Source: Gammaproteobacteria bacterium UBA2810
GTDB taxonomy: Bacteria > Pseudomonadota > Gammaproteobacteria > Enterobacterales > Succinivibrionaceae
Reading direction: 5' to 3'
NCBI GenBank assembly: GCA_002351705.1
Contig: DEHC01000072.1
Coordinates: 1,313 to 6,527, forward strand
DNA: 5,215 nucleotides
Shown here: piece by piece, positions 1-5,215 of the stretch
Numbering within the stretch: the first letter of the stretch is position 1
Layout of the letters: the number at the start of each line of letters is the position of its first letter
Translations under genes and position numbers: made by a program
Notes under the pieces: model-generated
Databases searched by the model: none
What the model saw: the letters and a program-made list of their open reading frames with translations, nothing else
Told to the model about the DNA's origin: nothing

Positions 1-1199
1 TTGTCTCCATTGGGGACATTTTCTGTTTTATCAGGGACATTTTCACTGGGTATCCTTCTGATAATGGCTTTGAACTGATTGCCTTCCTTTGAATTGACGA
101 ATTCAATGCTGCTGTCCATAGCGCAGGCACGGGGAATTCCGGATCCCAGACCGCGGTAGGGCATGATCTTGGCGCAGAAGTTGGCAAGCTGAAAGTTGCG
201 CGGATGCGAGTTGCCAAGTTTGATTTCATCGACCGTCTGGTTTCCGGGGAGACATCCCGGATTGATAATTTCAACTCTGTCGCTGAAAACCAGCAGACGG
301 ATAGCTGCCGGCTTCAGGAGATCAATGTGAACCAGTGCGTTTTGAAGCAGTTCCTCAAGGACTGGCTCCGGTATTTCCAGATCACCTGTGCTGTTGAATC
401 CCTTGCCGTTCTGAGGCCTTCTGAGAAATGACTTGACCCAGTGCATTCCCTCCCTGAACATTGCAGGAATTGTGCCTTCGATGTCCCTGCTGTCATCGTA
501 GTCCGTGCCGGCAATATCATTGCCCCTGAATGCGACTGCCTTGATAGTGAACCAGGGGAGATACAGCTGCGGGTAACTGCCGAAGAACAGAAGTCCGGCC
601 GCTGTGAGCCTGCCTTCCTTGTCTGTAATGCGTGCGGCTCTGAGCAGTTTGTCCGGTGCCACGCCGAACTCGCTGATCTTCCTGTGATACACATTTTCGA
701 AAAAGCCGTTCAGGGCAAGAGTGTCCAGATCGCTGACAGAGGTTTCCGGAATGCCCGTGAGATCGGCTTTGTAAGCATCGCTGTTCTGGAAAAGCCCGAG
801 TATTTCGCTGTTCTCGGTAACCCTGCGCTTGTCTGCGCCCTGCTTAATCCAAATGGTGCCTCCGATATCCTTATATGGCTTTGACCTGCCCTCAGGTATC
901 CGGCATATGAGTACCATGCCGCCGTCAGTGTCAGCAACATCGGTAGTGATATAAACCTGGGGCTTTACCTGCTCATTGGCGGCATTTGCGAGCTCGCGGC
1001 TGGTCTCCTGAATTTCACTGCAGCTGAGGCCTGAAACGCTGCCAGTCTTGTCCTCGACTCCGAAGATGATGACTCCTCCTTCACAGTTGGCGAAAGCTGC
1101 CATCTCCCGGGCAATCTCTTTTTGGGTGGTGAATCTGAGCTTGAACTGCACCCTGCTTGTCTCGCCGTGCCGGATGAGATCTGCGATGTCATTTCCCAT
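1..1199 (-). CDS. AlbA_2 (Schlafen-like) DNA/RNA-binding domain plus HATPase_c_4 ATP-binding protein, 3' end outside window
   Basis: The minus-strand frame is open from an ATG at 1199-1197 to the left edge, giving 399 full codons with no stop. Residues 12-58 match an AlbA_2 (Schlafen AlbA_2, PF04326) domain: a GETSRVQFK strand, then AFANCEGGVIIFGVED and a G-S-V-S-G-L turn. Residues about 275-380 match HATPase_c_4 (PF13749): an N-box-like EELLQNALVH (282-291), NPGCLP (313-318) and GLGSGI (350-355). The usual H-R-D-Y after the N-box reads H-I-D-L. Residues 386-399 are two heptads, ENVPDKT and ENVPNGD; relatives often have such a linker before a winged helix, which would lie outside the window. 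The start has GGAG at 1210-1207, 7 nt upstream. Such proteins are often labelled RecG-like helicase or transcriptional regulator, but no helicase motifs are present and the function is unknown. GC is near half, well below the neighbouring genes, which may mean recent acquisition. Family call is firm; role is not. Confidence 0.9.
   Translation of the reverse strand, partial: MGNDIADLIRHGETSRVQFKLRFTTQKEIAREMAAFANCEGGVIIFGVEDKTGSVSGLSCSEIQETSRELANAANEQVKPQVYITTDVADTDGGMVLICRIPEGRSKPYKDIGGTIWIKQGADKRRVTENSEILGLFQNSDAYKADLTGIPETSVSDLDTLALNGFFENVYHRKISEFGVAPDKLLRAARITDKEGRLTAAGLLFFGSYPQLYLPWFTIKAVAFRGNDIAGTDYDDSRDIEGTIPAMFREGMHWVKSFLRRPQNGKGFNSTGDLEIPEPVLEELLQNALVHIDLLKPAAIRLLVFSDRVEIINPGCLPGNQTVDEIKLGNSHPRNFQLANFCAKIMPYRGLGSGIPRACAMDSSIEFVNSKEGNQFKAIIRRIPSENVPDKTENVPNGD
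13..44 (-). repeat. Two copies of an 11-bp direct repeat encoding ENVP heptads
   Basis: GGGACATTTTC occurs on the plus strand at 13-23 and 34-44, exactly 21 bp apart. Read on the minus strand in the frame of the AlbA_2 gene, each copy encodes E-N-V-P, and the 7-codon period keeps the frame. This fits a repetitive linker between the ATPase domain and a C-terminal domain. Repeats of this kind can also occur at the ends of some insertion sequences, and the left edge prevents a decision. Confidence 0.6.
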
Positions 1200-1206
1200 G
1201 GGTGTT

Positions 1207-1210
1207 CTCC
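1207..1210 (-). promoter_or_regulatory. Ribosome binding site of the AlbA_2 gene
   Basis: GGAG on the minus strand lies 7 nt before the ATG at 1199-1197. It supports this start, and no other in-frame ATG lies close by. A possible -10 (TATACA, minus strand, 1272-1267) lies about 68 nt upstream of the start but has no good -35 partner, so the promoter is not resolved. Confidence 0.6.
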
Positions 1211-1286
1211 AGGTTCATTTTTCAGACATTATTTCAGCAAAGACCGGGTTCTGCCACTGATTTCACTGTATAAGAAGCCTTTCAGC

Positions 1287-1298
1287 ATCTCAGGAGAT
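1287..1298. repeat. Short inverted repeat upstream of the AlbA_2 gene
   Basis: ATCTC-AG-GAGAT is a 5-bp inverted repeat with a 2-bp centre. It extends imperfectly to GCAT/ATGC at 1285-1302. It lies about 90 bp upstream of the AlbA_2 start, next to a weak TATACA -10 candidate (1272-1267, minus), so it could be an operator half-site pair. It is short enough to be chance. Confidence 0.25.
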
Positions 1299-1320
1299 AT
1301 GCGAGACAGGACCCATCCCG

Positions 1321-1352
1321 GCCGGACTCACCGCAGCGCTGATAAGTCCGGC
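1321..1352. repeat. Perfect 8-bp inverted repeat (hairpin) with an inner palindrome
   Basis: GCCGGACT at 1321-1328 and AGTCCGGC at 1345-1352 are exact reverse complements around a 16-nt loop. The loop holds the palindrome CAGCGCTG at 1334-1341. The left arm overlaps CCGGCCGG (1318-1325), which could instead pair with CCGGCCGG at 1370-1377, so two structures are mutually exclusive. It lies in the gap between the MYG1 stop and the AlbA_2 start. No T-run follows on either strand, so it is not a simple intrinsic terminator. Confidence 0.5.
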
Positions 1353-1368
1353 GCGTGCAAGCTGAAAA

Positions 1369-1378
1369 GCCGGCCGGC
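1369..1378. repeat. GC-only 10-bp palindrome
   Basis: GCCGGCCGGC is a perfect palindrome flanked by AAAA on the left side and CAGAAAA on the right. On the minus strand it is followed directly by TTTTC, so it may add to transcription termination after the MYG1 gene. Its core also matches the CCGGCCGG at 1318-1325. Confidence 0.4.
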
Positions 1379-1380
1379 AG

Positions 1381-1410
1381 AAAATCTCCCCTTCATTATG
1401 TGCCGGGGAG
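1381..1410 (-). terminator. Probable Rho-independent terminator of the MYG1 gene
   Basis: Read on the minus strand, CTCCCC (1410-1405) pairs with GGGGAG (1391-1386) across a 13-nt loop and is followed by ATTTT (1385-1381). It begins 30 nt after the MYG1 stop codon. The stem is short at 6 bp but mostly G:C. The U-tract is modest, and the palindrome plus TTTT just beyond may act as a second stop signal. Confidence 0.55.
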
Positions 1411-1439
1411 CTTCTCAGAATCCTTCTCTGCGCCATGAG

Positions 1440-2429
1440 CTACTTCTTCTCAGCTTCCCTCTCTGCGCGCGACTTCCTGACCCAGTCCTCCGCAATGTCG
1501 AGCATCTGCTCGCGTGTCTCTGCTCCTCCTGTGAAGCCGTTCGCGTGCACGAAGATGAATCCCTTGTGCCCGGAGACCTCCTGCAGCCTCTCGCCGCTGA
1601 GCCCGCACCACTCCTTCGGGGCAGGGCAGCGCCTGCTGAACTGCTGCCCGAGCACCGCGGGAAGCGACTGTATTCTCCAGCGCCCGCTCTGCTGCTCGGT
1701 GTAGACGACGACCTCGCAGTCCTTAAAGCTCTCCCAGTTCTCGAACGCGACCTGGGTGAAGGGAAGGCTCTCCGAGGTCTCGATGATGCCGTCCTTCGCC
1801 TCCTTAGCGGCCTTCAGCATCTCCGCCTCGGCGCAGATGTAGCGGTACTCGCTCCGGACCTCGCCCCTCAGGATCATCTCGCACATCCTGGCGGCCGCGA
1901 GGAATCCGGAGTTGCCCTTGGTCCCGACCACAGCGTTGTACATGGCGACAGCGGAGGGGACGCCCGGGTACTCGCGGGGTACTCCAACGTCGATGCCGTT
2001 GTCGTTCGCGTCGAGAAAGCGCATGTAGTTGCGGTCAACCCTTGCCGCGACGCGCTCCGCGGTCGCGTCATCATCCTCCGCGAGCTCGAGCTCCTTCTTC
2101 ACGTAGTCCTTTCCGAACTTTCTCCAGGTGAGGCCGGCCGCGGCGTACTTGGTATTGAACTCGTCGTTCCTTTTCTCAGTAAAGGACTTCTGGTGGTGAT
2201 CGAACTTTGTGATGTTGTCGTACTCACCGCCTACGTCCATCACGTAGTCGGCCGTCGCGATGACCTCCGGATCGCGGGTGCGCACCAGCTCGAGCGAGGG
2301 ATGCAGGTGCTTCATAATCGAGTATGCCGTGCAGTCATCGGCATGAAATGCCCCGTCATGGACAGCCATAAGAGGCTTCTTTTTCGCTGCGGCCATGCCG
2401 CCTGCCTGATCCTGAACAGCTCCTGCCAT
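1440..2429 (-). CDS. MYG1 family protein (UPF0160), metal-dependent hydrolase/exonuclease
   Basis: This 329-residue protein matches the MYG1 family from end to end. Visible motifs are HDGAFHADD (24-32), VRTRDP (49-54), DVGGEYD (65-71) and the DHH-like FDHHQKSF (76-83). The family C-terminal signature is also present: HANGF (295-299) then GGAETREQ (301-308). The His/Asp motifs are those expected to bind the catalytic metal. Eukaryotic MYG1 has been reported to be a 3'-5' RNA exonuclease; the substrate of bacterial members is not well established. No signal peptide or membrane segment is seen, so it is probably cytoplasmic. The chosen ATG at 2429 has AAGGAG at 2443-2438, 8 nt upstream; Met12 is a weaker alternative. 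The extra 20 or so residues before the first motif are Ala/Gly/Lys rich. The stop is TAG at 1442-1440. It is transcribed divergently from frsA and appears monocistronic, with a terminator candidate just downstream. Confidence 0.93.
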   Translation of the reverse strand: MAGAVQDQAGGMAAAKKKPLMAVHDGAFHADDCTAYSIMKHLHPSLELVRTRDPEVIATADYVMDVGGEYDNITKFDHHQKSFTEKRNDEFNTKYAAAGLTWRKFGKDYVKKELELAEDDDATAERVAARVDRNYMRFLDANDNGIDVGVPREYPGVPSAVAMYNAVVGTKGNSGFLAAARMCEMILRGEVRSEYRYICAEAEMLKAAKEAKDGIIETSESLPFTQVAFENWESFKDCEVVVYTEQQSGRWRIQSLPAVLGQQFSRRCPAPKEWCGLSGERLQEVSGHKGFIFVHANGFTGGAETREQMLDIAEDWVRKSRAEREAEKK

Positions 2430-2572
2430 TGTGCGCGCTCCTTTGTCTTTGATATGATGGTAAACTGACGTAAATTTCTATTATTGCACAGAGCGGCGTG
2501 TCCGATGGAGGACTGCCGGCTCTTTTTGTGACATTGTGTAAGAGATCGTGATAAAGGCCGGGAGATAGCAGC
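2430..2572. promoter_or_regulatory. Divergent promoter region between the MYG1 gene and frsA
   Basis: This 143-bp gap between divergent start codons must hold both promoters unless they lie further inside the genes. It contains an AT-rich patch (about 2451-2488) that stands out from the GC-rich genes. TATTAT at 2479-2484 is a 5/6 match to a -10 on the plus strand, and the overlapping 2485-2480 reads AATAAT on the minus strand, also 5/6. Neither has a convincing -35 at 16-18 bp. GATAAA at 2550-2555 is too close to the frsA ribosome site to be its -10. Exact promoters are therefore unassigned. Confidence 0.45.
2560..2564 (+). promoter_or_regulatory. Ribosome binding site of frsA
   Basis: GGGAG lies 8 nt before the ATG at 2573. 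This fixes that start in preference to Met4 (2582), which is 9 nt further on. Confidence 0.7.
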
Positions 2573-3793
2573 ATGGATGACATGGGCGGCAGCAGCCTCC
2601 AGGAGCGGATGATCGCCGAGCTGGTGCGCGGAATCGAGACCTCGATGGTCTCCTACCGCGGCGATCTCCCGGAAATCGAGGAGCACCGCTTCCCGGGAGG
2701 CTTCAGGAAGAGCTGGTTCCGCATGCTCCACCGCGCCGAGTGGGCCTGGCACGGCATCTCGCCTGTCGAGACCGAGGAGGTCCTCTCGAGGATCGCCGCG
2801 TCGGAGGCGAAGCGCTCGCGCCCCGGCATACTTGACACCGTCGCGCAGTACGGCCCCGGAAACTGGATCTACGAGTTCTCGAGCGAGGCCGGAAAGGTCC
2901 TCCGCGAGGCGAATGCCGCAGAGGAGCGCGGGGGCGATCCGACGGCGCTGCTCCTCCGCGCCGCGCATCTCTACTCAACCGCGGCCTATCCCTACCTCCG
3001 CCGCGACAACGCCTCGGAGAAGGCGCTCCGGCAGGCGCTTGGCATCTACGCGCGCGCGACAGACGTCAGGGAAATCTCCGCCTCCGAGGGCGGAAAGACC
3101 GTGCGGGCGCTCCTCCGCTTCGAGAAGGACCGCTCCCAGAGCCCGCTTGTCCTGGTTCTCCCGGATCTCGAGAGCTGCTCGGTCGACTTCGATCCCCTCT
3201 ACGAGAACTATTTCCGGCCGGCCGGGCTTGCCATGCTCACGGTCGATCCGCCGGGATGCGGCATGTCGGCGCAGTTTGACCTCACCGAGGACTGCTCGCT
3301 CGTCTGCCGCCTCATCCTTGACGCGCTCCGCGACGAGCCCGCGGTCGACACCCGGAGAATCTCCGTCTTCGCCCTCCGCTTCGGCGGCAACATTGCCCTC
3401 CGGCTCTGCGCGATGAAGCCCGGGATCTTCAGCCACATGTGCCTCGTGAGTCCTCCCGCGGACTACATCTTCACGAACGCGGAGGCGCAGGAGATGATCC
3501 CCGGGATGCTCCGCGCCGTGTTCATGAACCGCCTCGGACGCGAGAGCGTCTGGCCGGCCGCAGCCGCGAAAAGCCGGATATTCTCGCTATCCCTCCAGGG
3601 CGTGTTCCGCGCCGGCATACATGTGCCGCTGCAGATCATCGGCATGAAGGGCGATCCGCTCGTCCCCGAGAGCGACATCTCGAAGGTCTCGGACGCGGCT
3701 GACGTTTCCGATGTGATCCTCCTTGAACGGGGTAAAATGGCCGCGATGCTCGACGAGGCAGTGAGGAGCGCTGTAGACTGGTATCTCAGATAA
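2573..3793 (+). CDS. frsA: FrsA family alpha/beta-hydrolase-fold protein (DUF1100)
   Basis: The 406-residue product closely follows E. coli FrsA/YafA (about 414 residues) along its length. The helical N-terminal cap is recognised by SWFRMLHRAEWAWHGISP (47-64) and YGPGNWIYEF (93-102). The alpha/beta-hydrolase core begins near residue 190 with PLVLVLPDLE, followed by an LTVDPPGCGMS loop and the elbow F-A-L-R-F-G-G (266-272). At the nucleophile position the elbow has Arg269 instead of Ser, as E. coli FrsA also does (FGFRFG), and no C-terminal catalytic His is evident, so classic esterase chemistry is doubtful. E. coli FrsA binds unphosphorylated IIA-Glc and affects the respiration/fermentation balance. 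A reported cofactor-free pyruvate decarboxylase activity of the Vibrio protein has been disputed. It is probably cytoplasmic. The stop is 5 nt before proB, implying co-transcription. Family assignment is strong; biochemical role is open. Confidence 0.93.
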   Translation: MDDMGGSSLQERMIAELVRGIETSMVSYRGDLPEIEEHRFPGGFRKSWFRMLHRAEWAWHGISPVETEEVLSRIAASEAKRSRPGILDTVAQYGPGNWIYEFSSEAGKVLREANAAEERGGDPTALLLRAAHLYSTAAYPYLRRDNASEKALRQALGIYARATDVREISASEGGKTVRALLRFEKDRSQSPLVLVLPDLESCSVDFDPLYENYFRPAGLAMLTVDPPGCGMSAQFDLTEDCSLVCRLILDALRDEPAVDTRRISVFALRFGGNIALRLCAMKPGIFSHMCLVSPPADYIFTNAEAQEMIPGMLRAVFMNRLGRESVWPAAAAKSRIFSLSLQGVFRAGIHVPLQIIGMKGDPLVPESDISKVSDAADVSDVILLERGKMAAMLDEAVRSAVDWYLR

Positions 3794-3798
3794 CAACA

Positions 3799-4920
3799 AT
3801 GAACATGAAAACACCAAAGACCATAGTGGTCAAGTTCGGCACAAGCGTGCTTACCCAGGGAGGGAACAGGCTGTGCCTGTCCCATATGGTTGAAATCGTC
3901 CGCGAGCTCGCGAGGCTCGAGAGCAGCGGCGTGCAGGTCGTGGTGGTTAGCTCCGGCGCGCAGGCCGCTGGCCGCGAGACGCTCGGCTATCCGAAGCTCC
4001 CCAAGAACCTCATCAACCGGCAGATGGTCGCGACCGTCGGGCAGAACCGCCTCTTCAACACCTGGCAGAACCTCTTCTCCATCTACGGCTTCAACGTCGG
4101 GCAGATCCTCCTCACGGGAGCCGACCTCGAGGACCGAGTGAGGTACCTCAACGCCCGCGACACGATAAAGGCGATGCTCGAGCACAAGATCATCCCGGTA
4201 ATCAACGAGAATGACGCGCTCGCGACCCCGGGGATCAAGATCGGGGACAACGACAACCTCTCCGCGCGCGTTGCCGTCATGATCGAGGCGGATCTCCTCG
4301 TGCTCCTCACCGATCAGAAGGGGCTCTATACCTCGAACCCCGAGAAGGACAAGGGCGCGAGGTTCATCTACGTCGTCCCGGAGATTACGGACGAGATCCG
4401 CGCCATGGCGGGCGGCAGCGTCTCGGGGCTCGGCACCGGCGGCATGTCGACGAAGATTGAGGCGGCGTCAATCGCGACGATGTCGGGCATTGACACCGTG
4501 GTCATGTCAGGCGCCGAGCCGGCCAACATCGGGGATCTCCTGAAGGGCGGCTCGCACGGCACGCTCTTCCGCGGCTCCGAGAACCCGGTCCTGAGCCGCA
4601 AGATGTGGATTGTGGCCTGCAAGGTGCCGAGCGGCTCCATCTTTGTGGACAGCGGGGCGGCGAAGGCCATCCTCGAGAGGGGCTCAAGCCTCCTCCCGAG
4701 CGGAATCAAGAAAGTCGAGGGCGAGTTCGGGAGGCGCGAGGTCGTATCGGTCAGGAGCCTTGAGGGGAAGGAGCTCGGGCGCGGCATCACGCGCTACTCC
4801 TCGAAGGAGCTCTCCCTCATCATGGGGCACCACTCCGACGAGTTCGAGAAGATCCTCGGGTATGAGTGCGGCAGCGTTGCCGTGCACCGCGATGATCTGG
4901 CAGTAAGCGAGGGAATCTGA
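3799..4920 (+). CDS. proB: Glutamate 5-kinase (proline biosynthesis, step 1)
   Basis: ProB uses ATP to phosphorylate glutamate to gamma-glutamyl phosphate in the cytoplasm, the feedback-controlled first step of proline synthesis. The 373-residue length fits the two-domain form (E. coli 367). The amino-acid kinase domain shows VVKFGTSVL (10-18), VVVSSGAQAAGR (48-59), INENDA (135-140), GDNDNLSA (149-156), TDQKGLY (171-177) and SGLGTGGMSTK (209-219). A PUA domain follows from about residue 276, with ILERGSSLLPSGI and a GHHS motif. All expected substrate and nucleotide motifs are intact. The ATG lies 5 nt after the frsA stop, and no Shine-Dalgarno is visible before it or before the alternative Met3, so translation is probably coupled to frsA. 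Its TGA overlaps the proA start. Confidence 0.98.
   Translation: MNMKTPKTIVVKFGTSVLTQGGNRLCLSHMVEIVRELARLESSGVQVVVVSSGAQAAGRETLGYPKLPKNLINRQMVATVGQNRLFNTWQNLFSIYGFNVGQILLTGADLEDRVRYLNARDTIKAMLEHKIIPVINENDALATPGIKIGDNDNLSARVAVMIEADLLVLLTDQKGLYTSNPEKDKGARFIYVVPEITDEIRAMAGGSVSGLGTGGMSTKIEAASIATMSGIDTVVMSGAEPANIGDLLKGGSHGTLFRGSENPVLSRKMWIVACKVPSGSIFVDSGAAKAILERGSSLLPSGIKKVEGEFGRREVVSVRSLEGKELGRGITRYSSKELSLIMGHHSDEFEKILGYECGSVAVHRDDLAVSEGI
4909..4913 (+). promoter_or_regulatory. Ribosome binding site of proA inside the end of proB
   Basis: GAGGG lies 6 nt before the ATG at 4920, within the last codons of proB. It supports the overlapping start rather than the in-frame Met at 4929, for which the spacing would be 15 nt. 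Confidence 0.6.
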
Positions 4921-5215
4921 TGTTTGACATGGAAGACGCAGCCAGGAAGGCGAGCGGGGCATCATATGTCCTCGCCTCAGCCTCCACGGCAGAGAAGAAC
5001 AGGGCCCTTATGGCCCTTGCTGAGAGGCTCGACGCCGCGCGCGCCGAGATCTCGGAGAAGAACGCGGCCGATGTTGAGGCTGCAAGAGCCAACGGCCTCT
5101 CGGAGGCGAAGCTTGACCGCCTGACGCTGACAAAGGCAAGGCTTGACGAGATCATAGGAGGCGTCCGGAAGGTCGCGTCCCTCCCCGATCCGGTGGGAGA
5201 GGAGTTTGACTCCCG
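4920..5215 (+). CDS. proA: Gamma-glutamyl phosphate reductase (glutamate-5-semialdehyde dehydrogenase), N-terminal part
   Basis: The frame starts at an ATG overlapping the proB stop (TGATG) and stays open to the right edge, giving 98 full codons of an enzyme usually near 415-420 residues. ProA reduces gamma-glutamyl phosphate with NADPH to glutamate-5-semialdehyde, which cyclises for the last proline step by ProC. The visible N-terminus matches E. coli ProA closely: STAEKNRALMALAERL, then EKNAADVEAARANGLSEAKL, DRLTLT and VASLPDPVGE. The catalytic Cys and most of the Rossmann fold lie beyond the window. The overlap with proB fits translational coupling and production of two enzymes that hand over an unstable intermediate. 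Confidence 0.97.
   Translation, partial: MFDMEDAARKASGASYVLASASTAEKNRALMALAERLDAARAEISEKNAADVEAARANGLSEAKLDRLTLTKARLDEIIGGVRKVASLPDPVGEEFDS

Noticed and set aside
204..884. Plus-strand frames at 204-431 and 441-884
   Set aside because: Both are antisense to the AlbA_2/ATPase gene, which has domain motifs along the opposite strand. Their translations resemble nothing known to me.
1290..1436. A 48-codon minus-strand frame starting 4 nt after the MYG1 stop
   Set aside because: There is no convincing ribosome site, it runs through the terminator candidate and both palindromes, and the peptide shows no recognisable features.
1122..2468. A 448-codon plus-strand open frame covering most of the MYG1 gene
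   Set aside because: It lies antisense to a gene whose family motifs are clear along its length. Its own translation has no recognisable domain, and long antisense frames are expected in GC-rich DNA.
2526..2555. TTGTGA and GATAAA with an 18-bp spacer as an frsA promoter
   Set aside because: The implied transcription start would fall inside the GGGAG ribosome site, leaving almost no leader. Only one of the two hexamers is a good match.
2312..4185. Long minus-strand frames at 2312-2968, 2975-3436 and 3463-4185
   Set aside because: They are shadows of frsA and proB, whose motifs are unmistakable on the plus strand. The minus-strand products are low-complexity with no domain.
1..5215. CRISPR arrays, tRNA or rRNA genes, riboswitches, complete insertion sequences
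   Set aside because: I saw no regularly spaced repeats beyond the two heptads, no tRNA-like cloverleaf, and no transposase reading frame on either strand.

Overview
The window looks like chromosomal DNA from a high-GC gammaproteobacterium. The main evidence is a FrsA-family protein, which is essentially a gammaproteobacterial family, directly followed by glutamate 5-kinase (proB) and gamma-glutamyl phosphate reductase (proA), both of which read much like the enterobacterial proteins. From memory, E. coli has gpt-frsA-crl-phoE-proBA, so this looks like a compact form of that neighbourhood. An AlbA_2/Schlafen-type ATP-binding protein suggests, weakly, a host-associated anaerobe such as a member of the Succinivibrionaceae. 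That placement is a guess.

Layout. (1) Positions 1-1199, minus strand: a gene open through the left window edge, encoding an AlbA_2 (Schlafen-like) nucleic-acid-binding domain followed by a HATPase_c_4 domain. It ends in the window inside a heptad tail (ENVPDKT-ENVPNGD). Its base composition is clearly less GC-rich than the other genes. (2) Positions 1200-1439: a non-coding gap with a likely intrinsic terminator for the MYG1 gene and several GC-rich inverted repeats that could form competing hairpins. (3) Positions 1440-2429, minus strand: a complete MYG1-family (UPF0160) metal-dependent hydrolase/exonuclease. (4) Positions 2430-2572: an AT-richer divergent promoter region. (5) Positions 2573-5215, plus strand: frsA, proB and proA, tightly packed (5-nt gap, then a TGATG stop/start overlap) and therefore very probably one operon. 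proA runs off the right edge.

How the genes work together. ProB and ProA carry out the first two steps of proline synthesis from glutamate, ATP and NADPH. FrsA is an alpha/beta-hydrolase-fold protein linked in E. coli to the sugar phosphotransferase protein IIA-Glc and the balance of fermentation and respiration. Its co-transcription with proBA here hints at a link between carbon state and proline synthesis, but that is inference. The MYG1 and AlbA_2 genes are divergent from this operon and have no evident pathway link to it.

No RNA genes, CRISPR array, complete mobile element or clearly new system was seen. Most of the window is ordinary housekeeping DNA. The points most worth a second look are the frsA-proBA linkage, the FrsA lacking a nucleophile, the repeat tail of the edge gene and the inverted-repeat cluster at 1318-1410.
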